This document shows positions 16,859 through 25,109 of a stretch of 64,000 bases of DNA, in pieces. The position numbers and the translations under genes were made by a program. Source of the DNA: Shimia sp965227725 (GTDB lineage Bacteria; Pseudomonadota; Alphaproteobacteria; Rhodobacterales; Rhodobacteraceae); contig NZ_CBDDGH010000005.1 in assembly GCF_965227725.1 (NCBI RefSeq), forward strand, positions 310,001 through 374,000, written 5' to 3'. The stretch's first letter is position 1. Each line of letters begins with the position of its first letter. The notes under the pieces were generated by a model. It saw nothing but the letters and a program-made list of their open reading frames with translations, was not told where the DNA came from and searched no databases.

Positions 16859-18046
16859 ATGATCAAAGATCTGGCGCAGGCCCTTCAGGTTGTCCTTGTG
16901 TTTGACAATACACGACAGTTCAAGCGCCAGTTCAAAGCGCTTGAGCGCCTCATTCCACGCCTGCAGGACGCGCTCAAGGACTATGGCCCCTGGACCAGCT
17001 TAAAAGGCTATAATTCGCCCAACCATCTGGGGCTGGCCACGGATCAGGTGAATGTCACGCTGGAGCGGTTTGACAAGCCTTTGCCGCAGGATGGCTTTTC
17101 TTCAGTGCTGTCCAACGCGCTTACGGCGACGCTGCGCCCTGATCTGTTTCAGGCGGTCAAACAGCACAAGCGGGCCATCCTGATTGAGGTCGCTGCAGGT
17201 TCAGTGCCCGGTATTGCCGCTGCACTGGCCAACAGTGGCGCGGACAGCGACTTCATTGCCAGTCTCGGCCCCATGTTAGGGGATGTTGCCAACACCGACA
17301 GTTTTGAGCGTCGGCTGCTGATTGCCCAGACCGTTGCCACGGCCTTGATTGGCGAGATGATGCCCTCTGCGGTGCATTGGTGTCAGTCCCATCAGCTGCT
17401 GGACGGGGCCACATTTGTGAAACTGGCCTCCGTCGGCTTTAATCCCGTGCTCTATGTCGCGCCTTTTCCCTTTGGGGCTGGGGCAGGGCCTGACGGCCCC
17501 CAGAAGGTCGGCCTGCGCGCCATTGGCTCACAGCATTTTTTGGGAAAAGAGGTGATCTTTGCCCCGGAGGACACCGACCCGCAGCAGCTGTTTCAAAACC
17601 ATCAGCATATTCTGGAGTTCCTGACCTATTGCCGCGCGCTGGGGCGCATTCTGGGAGATATGGAAACCTTCAGCACTGATGCGCCGGGGGCTGATGTGAT
17701 CGAGGTGCGCCACAATGCAGACAACCCTCAGTTTCCCAACGGCTACATCGAGCTGCGCAGACGGTTGCCCGACGCGCCCAAGCCCCGCAGCGTGGTGACT
17801 ACGCAGATGCTGAGCGAGCAACAGCTCAGCGCGGCGGTGCGCGGCGACCGCAACGCCCTGCCCAAAAACACGCAGCAACCGGCAGAGGTCGGCCCTCAAA
17901 GCCTGCGCAGCAAGCTCCGGTTCCTCTATGCCACCCTGCGCTATCACCGGGTCGGTCGCCTGCTTGCAGGGCTTGTGTTTCTCTACATCCTTTTCACCCA
18001 ATTCCCCGCGCCGGAGTTTCTGGTCGCCTATGTTGAGGGGCGCTGA
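16859..18046 (+). CDS. Unknown protein with C-terminal membrane anchor
   Basis: This 395-residue protein belongs to no family I can name. The N-terminal 280 residues look soluble and contain PFPFGAGAGPDGPQKVGLRAIG and a helix LEFLTYCRALGRILGDMETF, weakly recalling DUF4261 proteins. A disordered, polar stretch (about 300-350) leads to a single C-terminal helix (VGRLLAGLVFLYILF), so it may be tail-anchored with its bulk in the cytoplasm. It is single-gene, with its own promoter likely in the 195-base gap before it. Confidence 0.7.
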   Translation: MIKDLAQALQVVLVFDNTRQFKRQFKALERLIPRLQDALKDYGPWTSLKGYNSPNHLGLATDQVNVTLERFDKPLPQDGFSSVLSNALTATLRPDLFQAVKQHKRAILIEVAAGSVPGIAAALANSGADSDFIASLGPMLGDVANTDSFERRLLIAQTVATALIGEMMPSAVHWCQSHQLLDGATFVKLASVGFNPVLYVAPFPFGAGAGPDGPQKVGLRAIGSQHFLGKEVIFAPEDTDPQQLFQNHQHILEFLTYCRALGRILGDMETFSTDAPGADVIEVRHNADNPQFPNGYIELRRRLPDAPKPRSVVTTQMLSEQQLSAAVRGDRNALPKNTQQPAEVGPQSLRSKLRFLYATLRYHRVGRLLAGLVFLYILFTQFPAPEFLVAYVEGR

Positions 18047-18150
18047 TTGGTGCGCTGATTGGTGTGCGGTGCCACGGGATGCGCAGGAATGCGCGCCGGT
18101 GGTGGTTCCTCCCTTGAGGTGAGCCGCGATCAGGGATAGGACCATCCCCC

Positions 18151-18969
18151 ATGAAAATGCTCTTTCTAGGTGATGTGATGGGCCGCGCAGGACGCGCGGC
18201 TGTGGTGGAACGCCTTCCCAAGCTGCGGGAAGACTGGCGGCTCGATTTTGTCGTGGTAAACGGCGAAAACGCTTCCAACGGCATGGGGCTGTCTGGCGCC
18301 CACGCCAAGGCGCTGCTCGATGCCGGGGCCGATTGCCTCACGCTTGGCGATCACGCCTTTGACCAGAAAGACATGCTGCAATTCATCCAGTCGGAGCCGC
18401 GCATCATCCGCCCGCTGAACTACGCCCGTGGCGATGTGCCGGGCAAAGGGTTCCGCGTGTTTGAAGCGCGCGGCGGGCGCAAGGTGCTGGTCACCCAGGC
18501 GCTGGGACAGGTCTTTATGAAGCAGCCTTATTCCGATCCGTTTTCCGCCGTGGATCAAGTGCTTCGCGCCCATCCGCGCGGCGGCATGGTGCAGGCCGCG
18601 ATCGTCGATATGCATTGTGAGGCCACTTCCGAGAAGATGGGCATGGGGCATTACTGCGATGGCCGTGTGAGCCTTGTGGTGGGCACCCACACCCATGTGC
18701 CAACGGCAGACACCCAGATCCTGCCCAAAGGCACGGCCTTTCAGGCGGATGCGGGCATGTGCGGCGACTACAACTCCGTCATCGGTATGGAAAAAGAAGA
18801 GCCCATGCGCCGCTTTGTCACCGGCATGCCCAAGGCGCGGTTCACGCCTGCGCTGGGGGAGGCGACGCTTTCAGGGGTTTATGTGGAAACCGACGACCGC
18901 ACCGGCGCCGCCACCCGCATCGAGATGGTGCGTCAGGGCGGCAGGCTCAGCCAGTCCGGCCCAAGCTGA
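18151..18969 (+). CDS. ymdB: YmdB-type metallophosphoesterase (TIGR00282)
   Basis: The 272-residue cytoplasmic protein has metal-binding GDVMGRAGR (residues 7-15), VVNGENASNG (35-44), TLGDHAFDQ, VDMHCEATSEK and GTHTHVPTADTQI. In Bacillus this family hydrolyses 2',3'-cyclic mononucleotides and cyclic dinucleotides and influences biofilm choice. That role is not shown in alphaproteobacteria. It is followed 15 bases later by the EamA transporter gene. Confidence 0.9.
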   Translation: MKMLFLGDVMGRAGRAAVVERLPKLREDWRLDFVVVNGENASNGMGLSGAHAKALLDAGADCLTLGDHAFDQKDMLQFIQSEPRIIRPLNYARGDVPGKGFRVFEARGGRKVLVTQALGQVFMKQPYSDPFSAVDQVLRAHPRGGMVQAAIVDMHCEATSEKMGMGHYCDGRVSLVVGTHTHVPTADTQILPKGTAFQADAGMCGDYNSVIGMEKEEPMRRFVTGMPKARFTPALGEATLSGVYVETDDRTGAATRIEMVRQGGRLSQSGPS

Positions 18970-18984
18970 CGCCTTTAGCAGCCC

Positions 18985-19863
18985 ATGTCGCCCCTGCAGT
19001 TTAGCGCAATCCTGCTGGCCATTGGCACCGGTTGGGGGCTCACACAGCCGCTGGCAAAAATCGCAGTGTCTGAGGGGTACCAGCCGCTTGGGCTGATCTT
19101 CTGGCAAATGCTGATTGGCGCGGTGTTTTTGTTTGTGTTGCGGCTGCTCACCGGCAAATCCGTCGCCCTACCACGTGACAAACTGTGGTTCTTCCTGCTG
19201 ATCGCCGCGCTTGGCACATTGATCCCCAACAGCTTTTCCTACCGCGCGGCGGCGGAACTGCCCTCCGGTGTCATGTCCATTGTGATCTCGCTGGTGCCGA
19301 TTGTCGCCTTTCCCATGGCGCTCCTCTTTGGGGTGGACAGGTTCAACTGGCCACGCCTGATCGGCTTGCTGGCAGGGCTTGCAGGCGTGGTGATCCTGTC
19401 AGAACCCGCCGCACTGCCGGATCCCGCCATGGCGCTCTGGTTGCCCATCGCGGTGATTGCCCCGGTCTGCTACGCGCTGGAAGGCAACGTGGTGTCGAAA
19501 TGGGGGATGCAGGGGCTGGGCGCTGGCCATGTGCTCTATGGCGCAAGCGTGGTGGGCGCCATATTGGCCCTGCCGCTGGCGCTGGCCTCCGGTCAATTCA
19601 TTGATCCGCGCACCGAATGGACCGCGCCGGAGTTTGCGCTGGTGCTCTCGTCAATCATTCACGCCTGTGTCTACACCGCCTATGTCTGGCTGGTGTCCCG
19701 CGCAGGCGCGGTCTTTGCGGCGCAGGTCTCTTATGTGGTGACCGGCACAGGCGTGCTCTGGGCGATGATCTTGCTGTCTGAGCGCTACTCGCTCTGGGTC
19801 TGGGCGGCGCTCGCGCTGATCCTGACCGGCATGACCCTCGTGCGTCCGCGACAGTCTTCCTGA
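18985..19863 (+). CDS. EamA-family (DMT) transporter
   Basis: The 292-residue inner-membrane protein has ten predicted helices in two EamA repeats of five. Typical segments are GWGLTQPLAKIAV at the start, LIGLLAGLAGVVIL in the middle, and LALILTGMTLVRPR at the end. Such proteins export metabolites or amino acids; the substrate cannot be read from sequence. It is 15 bases after ymdB and probably co-transcribed. Confidence 0.88.
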   Translation: MSPLQFSAILLAIGTGWGLTQPLAKIAVSEGYQPLGLIFWQMLIGAVFLFVLRLLTGKSVALPRDKLWFFLLIAALGTLIPNSFSYRAAAELPSGVMSIVISLVPIVAFPMALLFGVDRFNWPRLIGLLAGLAGVVILSEPAALPDPAMALWLPIAVIAPVCYALEGNVVSKWGMQGLGAGHVLYGASVVGAILALPLALASGQFIDPRTEWTAPEFALVLSSIIHACVYTAYVWLVSRAGAVFAAQVSYVVTGTGVLWAMILLSERYSLWVWAALALILTGMTLVRPRQSS

Positions 19864-19874
19864 TCTGCAGAGGA

Positions 19875-19938
19875 GGGGGCTTTGCCCCCATCGCGGCGGG
19901 GCCGCGATCCCCCCAGAGTATTTTGGGCAGAATGAAGA
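19875..19938 (-). repeat. Dispersed intergenic repeat, copy D, with two hairpins
   Basis: On the minus strand, CTTCATTCTGCCC and AAAATACTC are followed by hairpins ATCGCGGC/GCCGCGAT and GGGGGC/GCCCCC. This is the same build as copies B and E. The rest of the 212-base gap shows nothing clear. Confidence 0.7.
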
Positions 19939-20075
19939 GCGGGGTGAAGCGCAAGGCGCCATGACGTTGCTGTCAGACTGAGCAAAGCGCGCTATTCCTG
20001 CTGATTGGAAACGAAAACCGCTTGCCCGGCATCGGCGCCATGATAAAACTTGCCCGCTGATAAGGGCTGAGCACT

Positions 20076-21854
20076 ATGGATCTTTTTGCGTTTTCTCAAA
20101 CCACACAGGCGGTCTTGGCTCTGCTGACGGTGGCCAGCATGTTTGTGCTGTTCCTCAAGGAAGTCTACCCCACAGAGGTGGTTGCCATTGGCGGGGTGGC
20201 GGTTCTGTTGTTCCTCGGCGTGCTGCCTTATGAGGCCGCCTTGGGTGTGCTCTCAAACCCTGCGCCATGGACAATTGCCGCAATGTTCATTGTCATGGGC
20301 GCCTTGGTGCGCACCGGGGCCCTGTCGACCTTCACACAGCTCGCAGACGGGCAGGCCAAACGAAACCCCGCGCTGGCAATTGTGATGCTTTTGGGGTTTG
20401 TGATCGTTGCCTCGGCCTTTGTGTCCAACACGCCGGTGGTGGTGGTGATGATCCCGGTCTTCACCCAGCTTGCGCGCACATTGGGAACTTCGGCCTCTAA
20501 GTTGCTGATCCCGCTCAGTTATGCCGCGATCATGGGTGGGACGTTGACCCTGATTGGCACCTCCACCAACCTGTTGGTGGACGGCGTGGCCCGCGATCAG
20601 GGGCTCGAGCCGTTCTCGATTTTTGAGGTCACACCGCTGGGCCTGATCATTGTGGCTTGGGGGATGCTCTACCTCTATGTCATCGGCCGTCGCCTGCTGC
20701 CGGAGCGTGCAAGCATGGCAGACCTGCTGTCCAACCGCAGCCAGATGAAATTCTTCACCGAGGCGGTGATCCCGCCGGAAAGCAACCTTGTGGGCCGGGA
20801 GGTCACCGGGGTGCAGCTCTTCAAGCGCGACGGCGTGCGCCTGATCGACGTGATCCGCGGGGACACCTCCCTGCGCCGCAACCTCAAAGAGGTGACCCTG
20901 CAGGTCGGCGACCGCGTGGTGCTGCGCACCAAGATGACCGAGCTTTTGAGCCTGCAGCGCAACAAATCGCTGAAACGGCTGGATCAGGTCGGCGCGGTGG
21001 AAACCACCACAGTTGAGGCGCTGATCACACCGGGCTGCCGCATGGTCGGCCGCCGCCTTGGCTCCCTGCGTCTGCGCCGCCGCTATGGTGTCTATCCGCT
21101 GGCGGTGCATCGCCGGAACCAGAACATCGGCCAGCAGCTCGACCAGCTTGTGGTGCGGGTGGGGGACACGCTCCTGCTGGAAGGCGCGCCGGAAGACATC
21201 CAGCGCCTGTCGGCGGATATGGATATGGTGGATGTGTCCCAGCCCTCTGAGCGGGAATACCGCCGGGGCCACGCGCCGATTGCCTTGGGCGCCATGGCGG
21301 GCGTTGTGGTGCTTGCAGGCTTTGGTCTGGCACCGATCCTGCTGCTCTCGCTGCTGGCGGTGGCTGTTGTTCTGCTGACCCGCTGCATTGATGCGGATGA
21401 GGCCTTCTCCTTTGTGGATGGCCGGCTCCTGTCGCTCATCTTTGCCATGCTGGCGATTGGGGCGGCCTTGTCCTCCTCAGGGGCGGTCTCGCTGATTGTC
21501 ACCAGCCTTGCCCCGGCGCTTGAGAACCTGCCGCCCTTCCTGCTGGTCTGGGCGATCTATTTGCTGACCTCCGTGCTGACCGAGCTTGTCTCCAACAACG
21601 CTGTGGCGGTGGTGGTCACCCCCATCGCGGTGGGGCTGGCACAGGCCATTGGCGTTGATCCGCGCCCGCTGGTGGTGGCGGTGATGATCGCGGCCTCTGC
21701 AAGCTTTGCCACGCCAATCGGCTATCAGACCAACATGCTGGTGTTCGGCCCGGGCGGCTACAAGTTCACCGATTTCATGCGCGTCGGCATTCCGTTGAAC
21801 CTGTCGATCGGGCTGTTGGCCTCGCTGTTGATCCCGGTCTTCTGGCCGCTGTAA
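20076..21854 (+). CDS. SLC13/DASS-type anion permease with two RCK_C domains
   Basis: The 592-residue protein has N-terminal membrane helices (1-205). Two cytoplasmic RCK_C (TrkA-C) domains follow, at about 230-295 and 320-385 (LQVGDRVVLRT and VRVGDTLLLEGAPEDI). A second set of helices comes after. The signature repeats SNTPVVVVMIPVF, IGTSTNLLV and, late, ELVSNNAVAVVVTPIA match the sodium-coupled divalent anion family. Relatives move sulfate or dicarboxylates, so sulfate is one guess. It stands alone. Confidence 0.88.
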   Translation: MDLFAFSQTTQAVLALLTVASMFVLFLKEVYPTEVVAIGGVAVLLFLGVLPYEAALGVLSNPAPWTIAAMFIVMGALVRTGALSTFTQLADGQAKRNPALAIVMLLGFVIVASAFVSNTPVVVVMIPVFTQLARTLGTSASKLLIPLSYAAIMGGTLTLIGTSTNLLVDGVARDQGLEPFSIFEVTPLGLIIVAWGMLYLYVIGRRLLPERASMADLLSNRSQMKFFTEAVIPPESNLVGREVTGVQLFKRDGVRLIDVIRGDTSLRRNLKEVTLQVGDRVVLRTKMTELLSLQRNKSLKRLDQVGAVETTTVEALITPGCRMVGRRLGSLRLRRRYGVYPLAVHRRNQNIGQQLDQLVVRVGDTLLLEGAPEDIQRLSADMDMVDVSQPSEREYRRGHAPIALGAMAGVVVLAGFGLAPILLLSLLAVAVVLLTRCIDADEAFSFVDGRLLSLIFAMLAIGAALSSSGAVSLIVTSLAPALENLPPFLLVWAIYLLTSVLTELVSNNAVAVVVTPIAVGLAQAIGVDPRPLVVAVMIAASASFATPIGYQTNMLVFGPGGYKFTDFMRVGIPLNLSIGLLASLLIPVFWPL

Positions 21855-21950
21855 GGGCAGGGAGGCCGCGCGTTGCGCGGCGAGGGTTTTGAGGCGGAGG
21901 CGACGCGCGCTCCGTTAAGCTCTCGCCATGCGTGCAATCCGCACATCAAC

Positions 21951-21994
21951 ACCGACGCAATACCGTAGGGATACCGACGCGATACCGAACCGCC
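21951..21994. repeat. 11-bp tandem repeat, four units (locus 1)
   Basis: Four consecutive 11-mers begin ACCG: ACCGACGCAAT, ACCGTAGGGAT, ACCGACGCGAT and ACCGAACCGCC. The same period and, on the other strand, the same motif recur at 34383-34426. It lies between the convergent SLC13 and lpd genes. Confidence 0.7.
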
Positions 21995-22032
21995 TTTTGG
22001 GCACACTGAGTCGGATTAACCTTTCCCAAAAG

Positions 22033-22063
22033 AAAAAGCGCGCCCTCAAGGAAGGCGCGCTTT
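22033..22063 (-). terminator. Rho-independent terminator of the aceE-aceF-lpd operon
   Basis: The 10-bp stem AAAGCGCGCC/GGCGCGCTTT, read on the minus strand, ends in five T residues (22033-22037). It lies 20 bases after the lpd stop. Confidence 0.9.
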
Positions 22064-22083
22064 GGCAGAAAACAGGTGTTTTC

Positions 22084-23814
22084 TTATTTCTTTTTGCGCG
22101 GTGGCATCAAATCGGTGATCGTGCCCTCAAACATTTCCGCCGCGAAATTCACCGTCTCACTCAGGGTGGGGTGGGGGTGAATCGTGTGGCCCAGATCAAC
22201 TGCATCCGCGCCCATTTCGATGGCCAGCGCCACCTCGGCGATCAGGTCACCAGCGTTGGGTCCAACGATCCCCGCGCCAATCACGCGCTCGGATTCTTCG
22301 TCGAAAATCAATTTGGTAAGGCCTTCGGAGCGGCCAAGGCTGAGCGAGCGGCCAGATGCGGCCCATGGGAACACACCCTTGCCAACCTTCAGCCCTTCGG
22401 CCTTGGCTTGGGTCTCTGTGACGCCCACCCAGGCAACCTCAGGATCGGTGTAGGCCACCGACGGGATCACCCGCGCATCAAAGTGGCGTTTGTGCCCTGC
22501 GGCCACCTCTGCAGCGACTTTGCCTTCATGCACAGCCTTGTGGGCGAGCATCGGCTGGCCAACCACATCGCCAATGGCAAAAATGTGAGGCACACCAGTG
22601 CGTTGCTGGCTATCGACCGCGATAAAGCCGCGCTCATCCACTGCCACGCCAGCCGCAGCGGCATTGATTTTTGTACCATTTGGGCGACGGCCCACCGCAA
22701 CAAGAACTTTGTCAAAAGTATCAACCACTTCGCCCTTAGGGCCTTCCATGGTGACCTCAAGACCAGCGTCCGTTGCATTAACCGCAGTGACTTTGGTCTT
22801 GGTTAGGATCGCCTCATAGCGCCCCTCAATCCGCTTGTGCAGCGGTTTGACCACATCTTTGTCAGCCCCGGGAATGATCTGATCCATGAACTCGACAATT
22901 GTGACTTTGGAGCCAAGCGCATCGTACACCGTGGCCATTTCCAGGCCGATGATGCCGCCACCCAGCACCAGAAGGCGCTCTGGCACGTCTTCCAGCTCCA
23001 GCGCGCCGGTGCTGTCGATCACGCGGGGATCGTCATGCGGGATGAAGGGCAGGGTGACGGGCTCAGACCCGGCGGCGATCACACATTGATCAAAGCTGAC
23101 GGTGGATTTTTCACCATCGTTGTCCACCTCGATCATGTTGGGGCCGGTGAAAGTGCCAAAGCCGTTCACAACCTGCACCTTGCGGGCTTTGGCCAATCCA
23201 GAAAGGCCGCCAGTCAATTGATTGACAACACTTTCTTTCCAGCCGCGCAGCTTGTCGAGATCGACCTCAGGTTTGGCAAAGCTGATGCCGTGATCGCCCA
23301 TTTCCTCTGCTTCGGTGATGACTTTGGCCGAGTGCAGGAGCGCCTTGGACGGGATACAGCCCACGTTGAGGCAGACACCACCAAGGGAGCTGTCTTTCTC
23401 AATCAGCACAACTTTTTTGCCCAGATCCGCCGCGCGGAAGGCTGCTGTGTAACCGCCGGGGCCAGAACCCAGCACGACCACTTCGGCATGCACATCACCG
23501 GCACCGGTTGCGGTGCCAGTTGCGGCCACGGTTTGTGGTGCAGCAGGCGCCGCCGGAGCTGCCGCCTTGGGCGCTTCTTCCGCACCTTCAGCGTCCAGAA
23601 CGATGATCAGGCTGCCCTCAGAGACATTGTCGCCTTCGGCCACCTTGATCTCTTTCACCACGCCAGCGGCGGGGGAAGGCACTTCCATCGTGGCCTTGTC
23701 GCTTTCCAGCTCGATCAGCGGATCCTCTGCGGCGACAGTGTCGCCAACAGAGACCAGAATAGAAACCACAGGAACTTCGGAAAAGTCACCAATATCAGGT
23801 ACTTTGACGTCCAT
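22084..23814 (-). CDS. lpdA: Dihydrolipoyl dehydrogenase (E3) with N-terminal lipoyl domain
   Basis: It re-oxidises the dihydrolipoyl groups of the pyruvate dehydrogenase complex, passing electrons by FAD to NAD+. The 576-residue protein carries an extra N-terminal lipoyl domain (1-80, Lys in ESDKATMEVPSP). An Ala/Pro linker leads to the FAD domain (VVLGSGPGGYTAAFRAADLG), redox Cys pair GGVCLNVGCIPSK, NAD site and interface His-Glu pair HPHPTLSE. Ordinary E3 is about 465 residues. It is the last gene of the operon, 14 bases after aceF. Confidence 0.95.
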   Translation of the reverse strand: MDVKVPDIGDFSEVPVVSILVSVGDTVAAEDPLIELESDKATMEVPSPAAGVVKEIKVAEGDNVSEGSLIIVLDAEGAEEAPKAAAPAAPAAPQTVAATGTATGAGDVHAEVVVLGSGPGGYTAAFRAADLGKKVVLIEKDSSLGGVCLNVGCIPSKALLHSAKVITEAEEMGDHGISFAKPEVDLDKLRGWKESVVNQLTGGLSGLAKARKVQVVNGFGTFTGPNMIEVDNDGEKSTVSFDQCVIAAGSEPVTLPFIPHDDPRVIDSTGALELEDVPERLLVLGGGIIGLEMATVYDALGSKVTIVEFMDQIIPGADKDVVKPLHKRIEGRYEAILTKTKVTAVNATDAGLEVTMEGPKGEVVDTFDKVLVAVGRRPNGTKINAAAAGVAVDERGFIAVDSQQRTGVPHIFAIGDVVGQPMLAHKAVHEGKVAAEVAAGHKRHFDARVIPSVAYTDPEVAWVGVTETQAKAEGLKVGKGVFPWAASGRSLSLGRSEGLTKLIFDEESERVIGAGIVGPNAGDLIAEVALAIEMGADAVDLGHTIHPHPTLSETVNFAAEMFEGTITDLMPPRKKK

Positions 23815-23828
23815 AGTGAAGTCCTCCC

Positions 23829-25085
23829 TTAGAGCATCAGGCGACGCACGTCGCCCATCAGGTGCTTCAGCGTGGCGCAGAAGCGCGCCGCCAGAGCACC
23901 GTCAATCGCGCGGTGGTCATAGCTCAGAGACAGCGGCTGCATCAGGCGTGGCTCAAACTCTTCACCGTTCCAAACCGGCGCCATTTTGGAGCGGGTCAGA
24001 CCGAGGATTGCCACTTCAGGCGCGTTCACAATCGGGGTGAAAGACGTGCCGCCAATGCCGCCGAGGCTGGAGATGGTGAAGGTCGCGCCGGACATGTCGT
24101 CGCCCTTCAGCTTGCCTTCACGCGCCTTGGCGGAAAGCTCCATCAGGTCTTTGGAAATTTCGATGATGCCTTTGCGATCCGCATCTTTGATCACCGGAAC
24201 CACCAGACCATTGGGCGTGTCTGCCGCAAAGCCGATGTTGTAGAAATCCTTCTTGATCAGCTTGTCACCATCCGGATGCAGCGAAGAGTTCACTTCCCAG
24301 TGCTGCTTCAGCGCAGAGACGGAGGCCTTGATAACAAAGGACAAAAGCGTGACGCGGTAGCCGTCTTGCTTGGCCTGTGCATCCAGCTCACGGCGGTAGC
24401 CGTCCAGCTCTGAGATGTCGGCTTCTTCGTTGTGCGTGACATGCGGGATGTTGAGCCAGCTGCGGTGCAGGGCCGGGCCGGAGATCTTCTTGATCCGGGG
24501 CATATCCACATCTTCGGTTGGACCGAATTTGGAGAAATCCACCGCTGGGATCGGCGGGATGCCCATGCCGCCCTGTGCCGCACCAGCAGGCGCCGCCGCT
24601 GTTGTGGTGGACTTCAGGAAGGCGGTGACGTCTTCGCGCAGGATGCGGCCCTTGCGGCCTGTGCCGTTGACCTTGGCCAGATCCACTTCCAGCTGACGCG
24701 CAAAGGCGCGCACCGATGGGGACGCATGTGCTTTGCCAAACCCAGCGTCTGTCACAGCTGCCGGGGCAGGTGCCGCTGGCGCAGGTGCCGCAGCAGGTGC
24801 CGCCGCCGGGGCGGCCTCGGCTTTGGGGGCCGGTGCTGCGTCTGCAGCCTCTTCTGCTTCCAGCAGCAGAACCAGCGAACCTTCAGAGACGTTATCCCCT
24901 TCGGCCACTTTGATCTCAAGCACCTTGCCCGCCGCCGGGGAAGGCACTTCCATGGTGGCCTTGTCGCTTTCGATTTCGATCAGGGGATCTTCTGCCGCGA
25001 TCACATCGCCTGCGCTGACCAAGACGGAAACCACTGGAACTTCAGTGAAATCACCGATGTCGGGAACTTTGACTTCAATTGCCAT
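23829..25085 (-). CDS. aceF: Pyruvate dehydrogenase E2, dihydrolipoamide acetyltransferase
   Basis: It transfers the acetyl group from lipoate to CoA and forms the core of the complex. The 418-residue protein has one lipoyl domain (2-80, ESDKATMEVPSP), an Ala/Pro linker, a peripheral subunit-binding domain (ASPSVRAFARQLEVDL to GRILREDV), and a catalytic domain ending LSYDHRAIDGALAARF with the active His. Enterobacterial E2 has three lipoyl domains. Here the second lipoyl domain of the complex is on E3. It lies between aceE and lpd. Confidence 0.95.
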   Translation of the reverse strand: MAIEVKVPDIGDFTEVPVVSVLVSAGDVIAAEDPLIEIESDKATMEVPSPAAGKVLEIKVAEGDNVSEGSLVLLLEAEEAADAAPAPKAEAAPAAAPAAAPAPAAPAPAAVTDAGFGKAHASPSVRAFARQLEVDLAKVNGTGRKGRILREDVTAFLKSTTTAAAPAGAAQGGMGIPPIPAVDFSKFGPTEDVDMPRIKKISGPALHRSWLNIPHVTHNEEADISELDGYRRELDAQAKQDGYRVTLLSFVIKASVSALKQHWEVNSSLHPDGDKLIKKDFYNIGFAADTPNGLVVPVIKDADRKGIIEISKDLMELSAKAREGKLKGDDMSGATFTISSLGGIGGTSFTPIVNAPEVAILGLTRSKMAPVWNGEEFEPRLMQPLSLSYDHRAIDGALAARFCATLKHLMGDVRRLML

Positions 25086-25109
25086 GTTTAAAATCTCCTC
25101 TCTTCCCGA

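Noticed and set aside
22837..23832. A 331-codon open frame on the plus strand
   Set aside because: It is antisense to lpdA and shows repeated His/Asp-rich text typical of a shadow frame.
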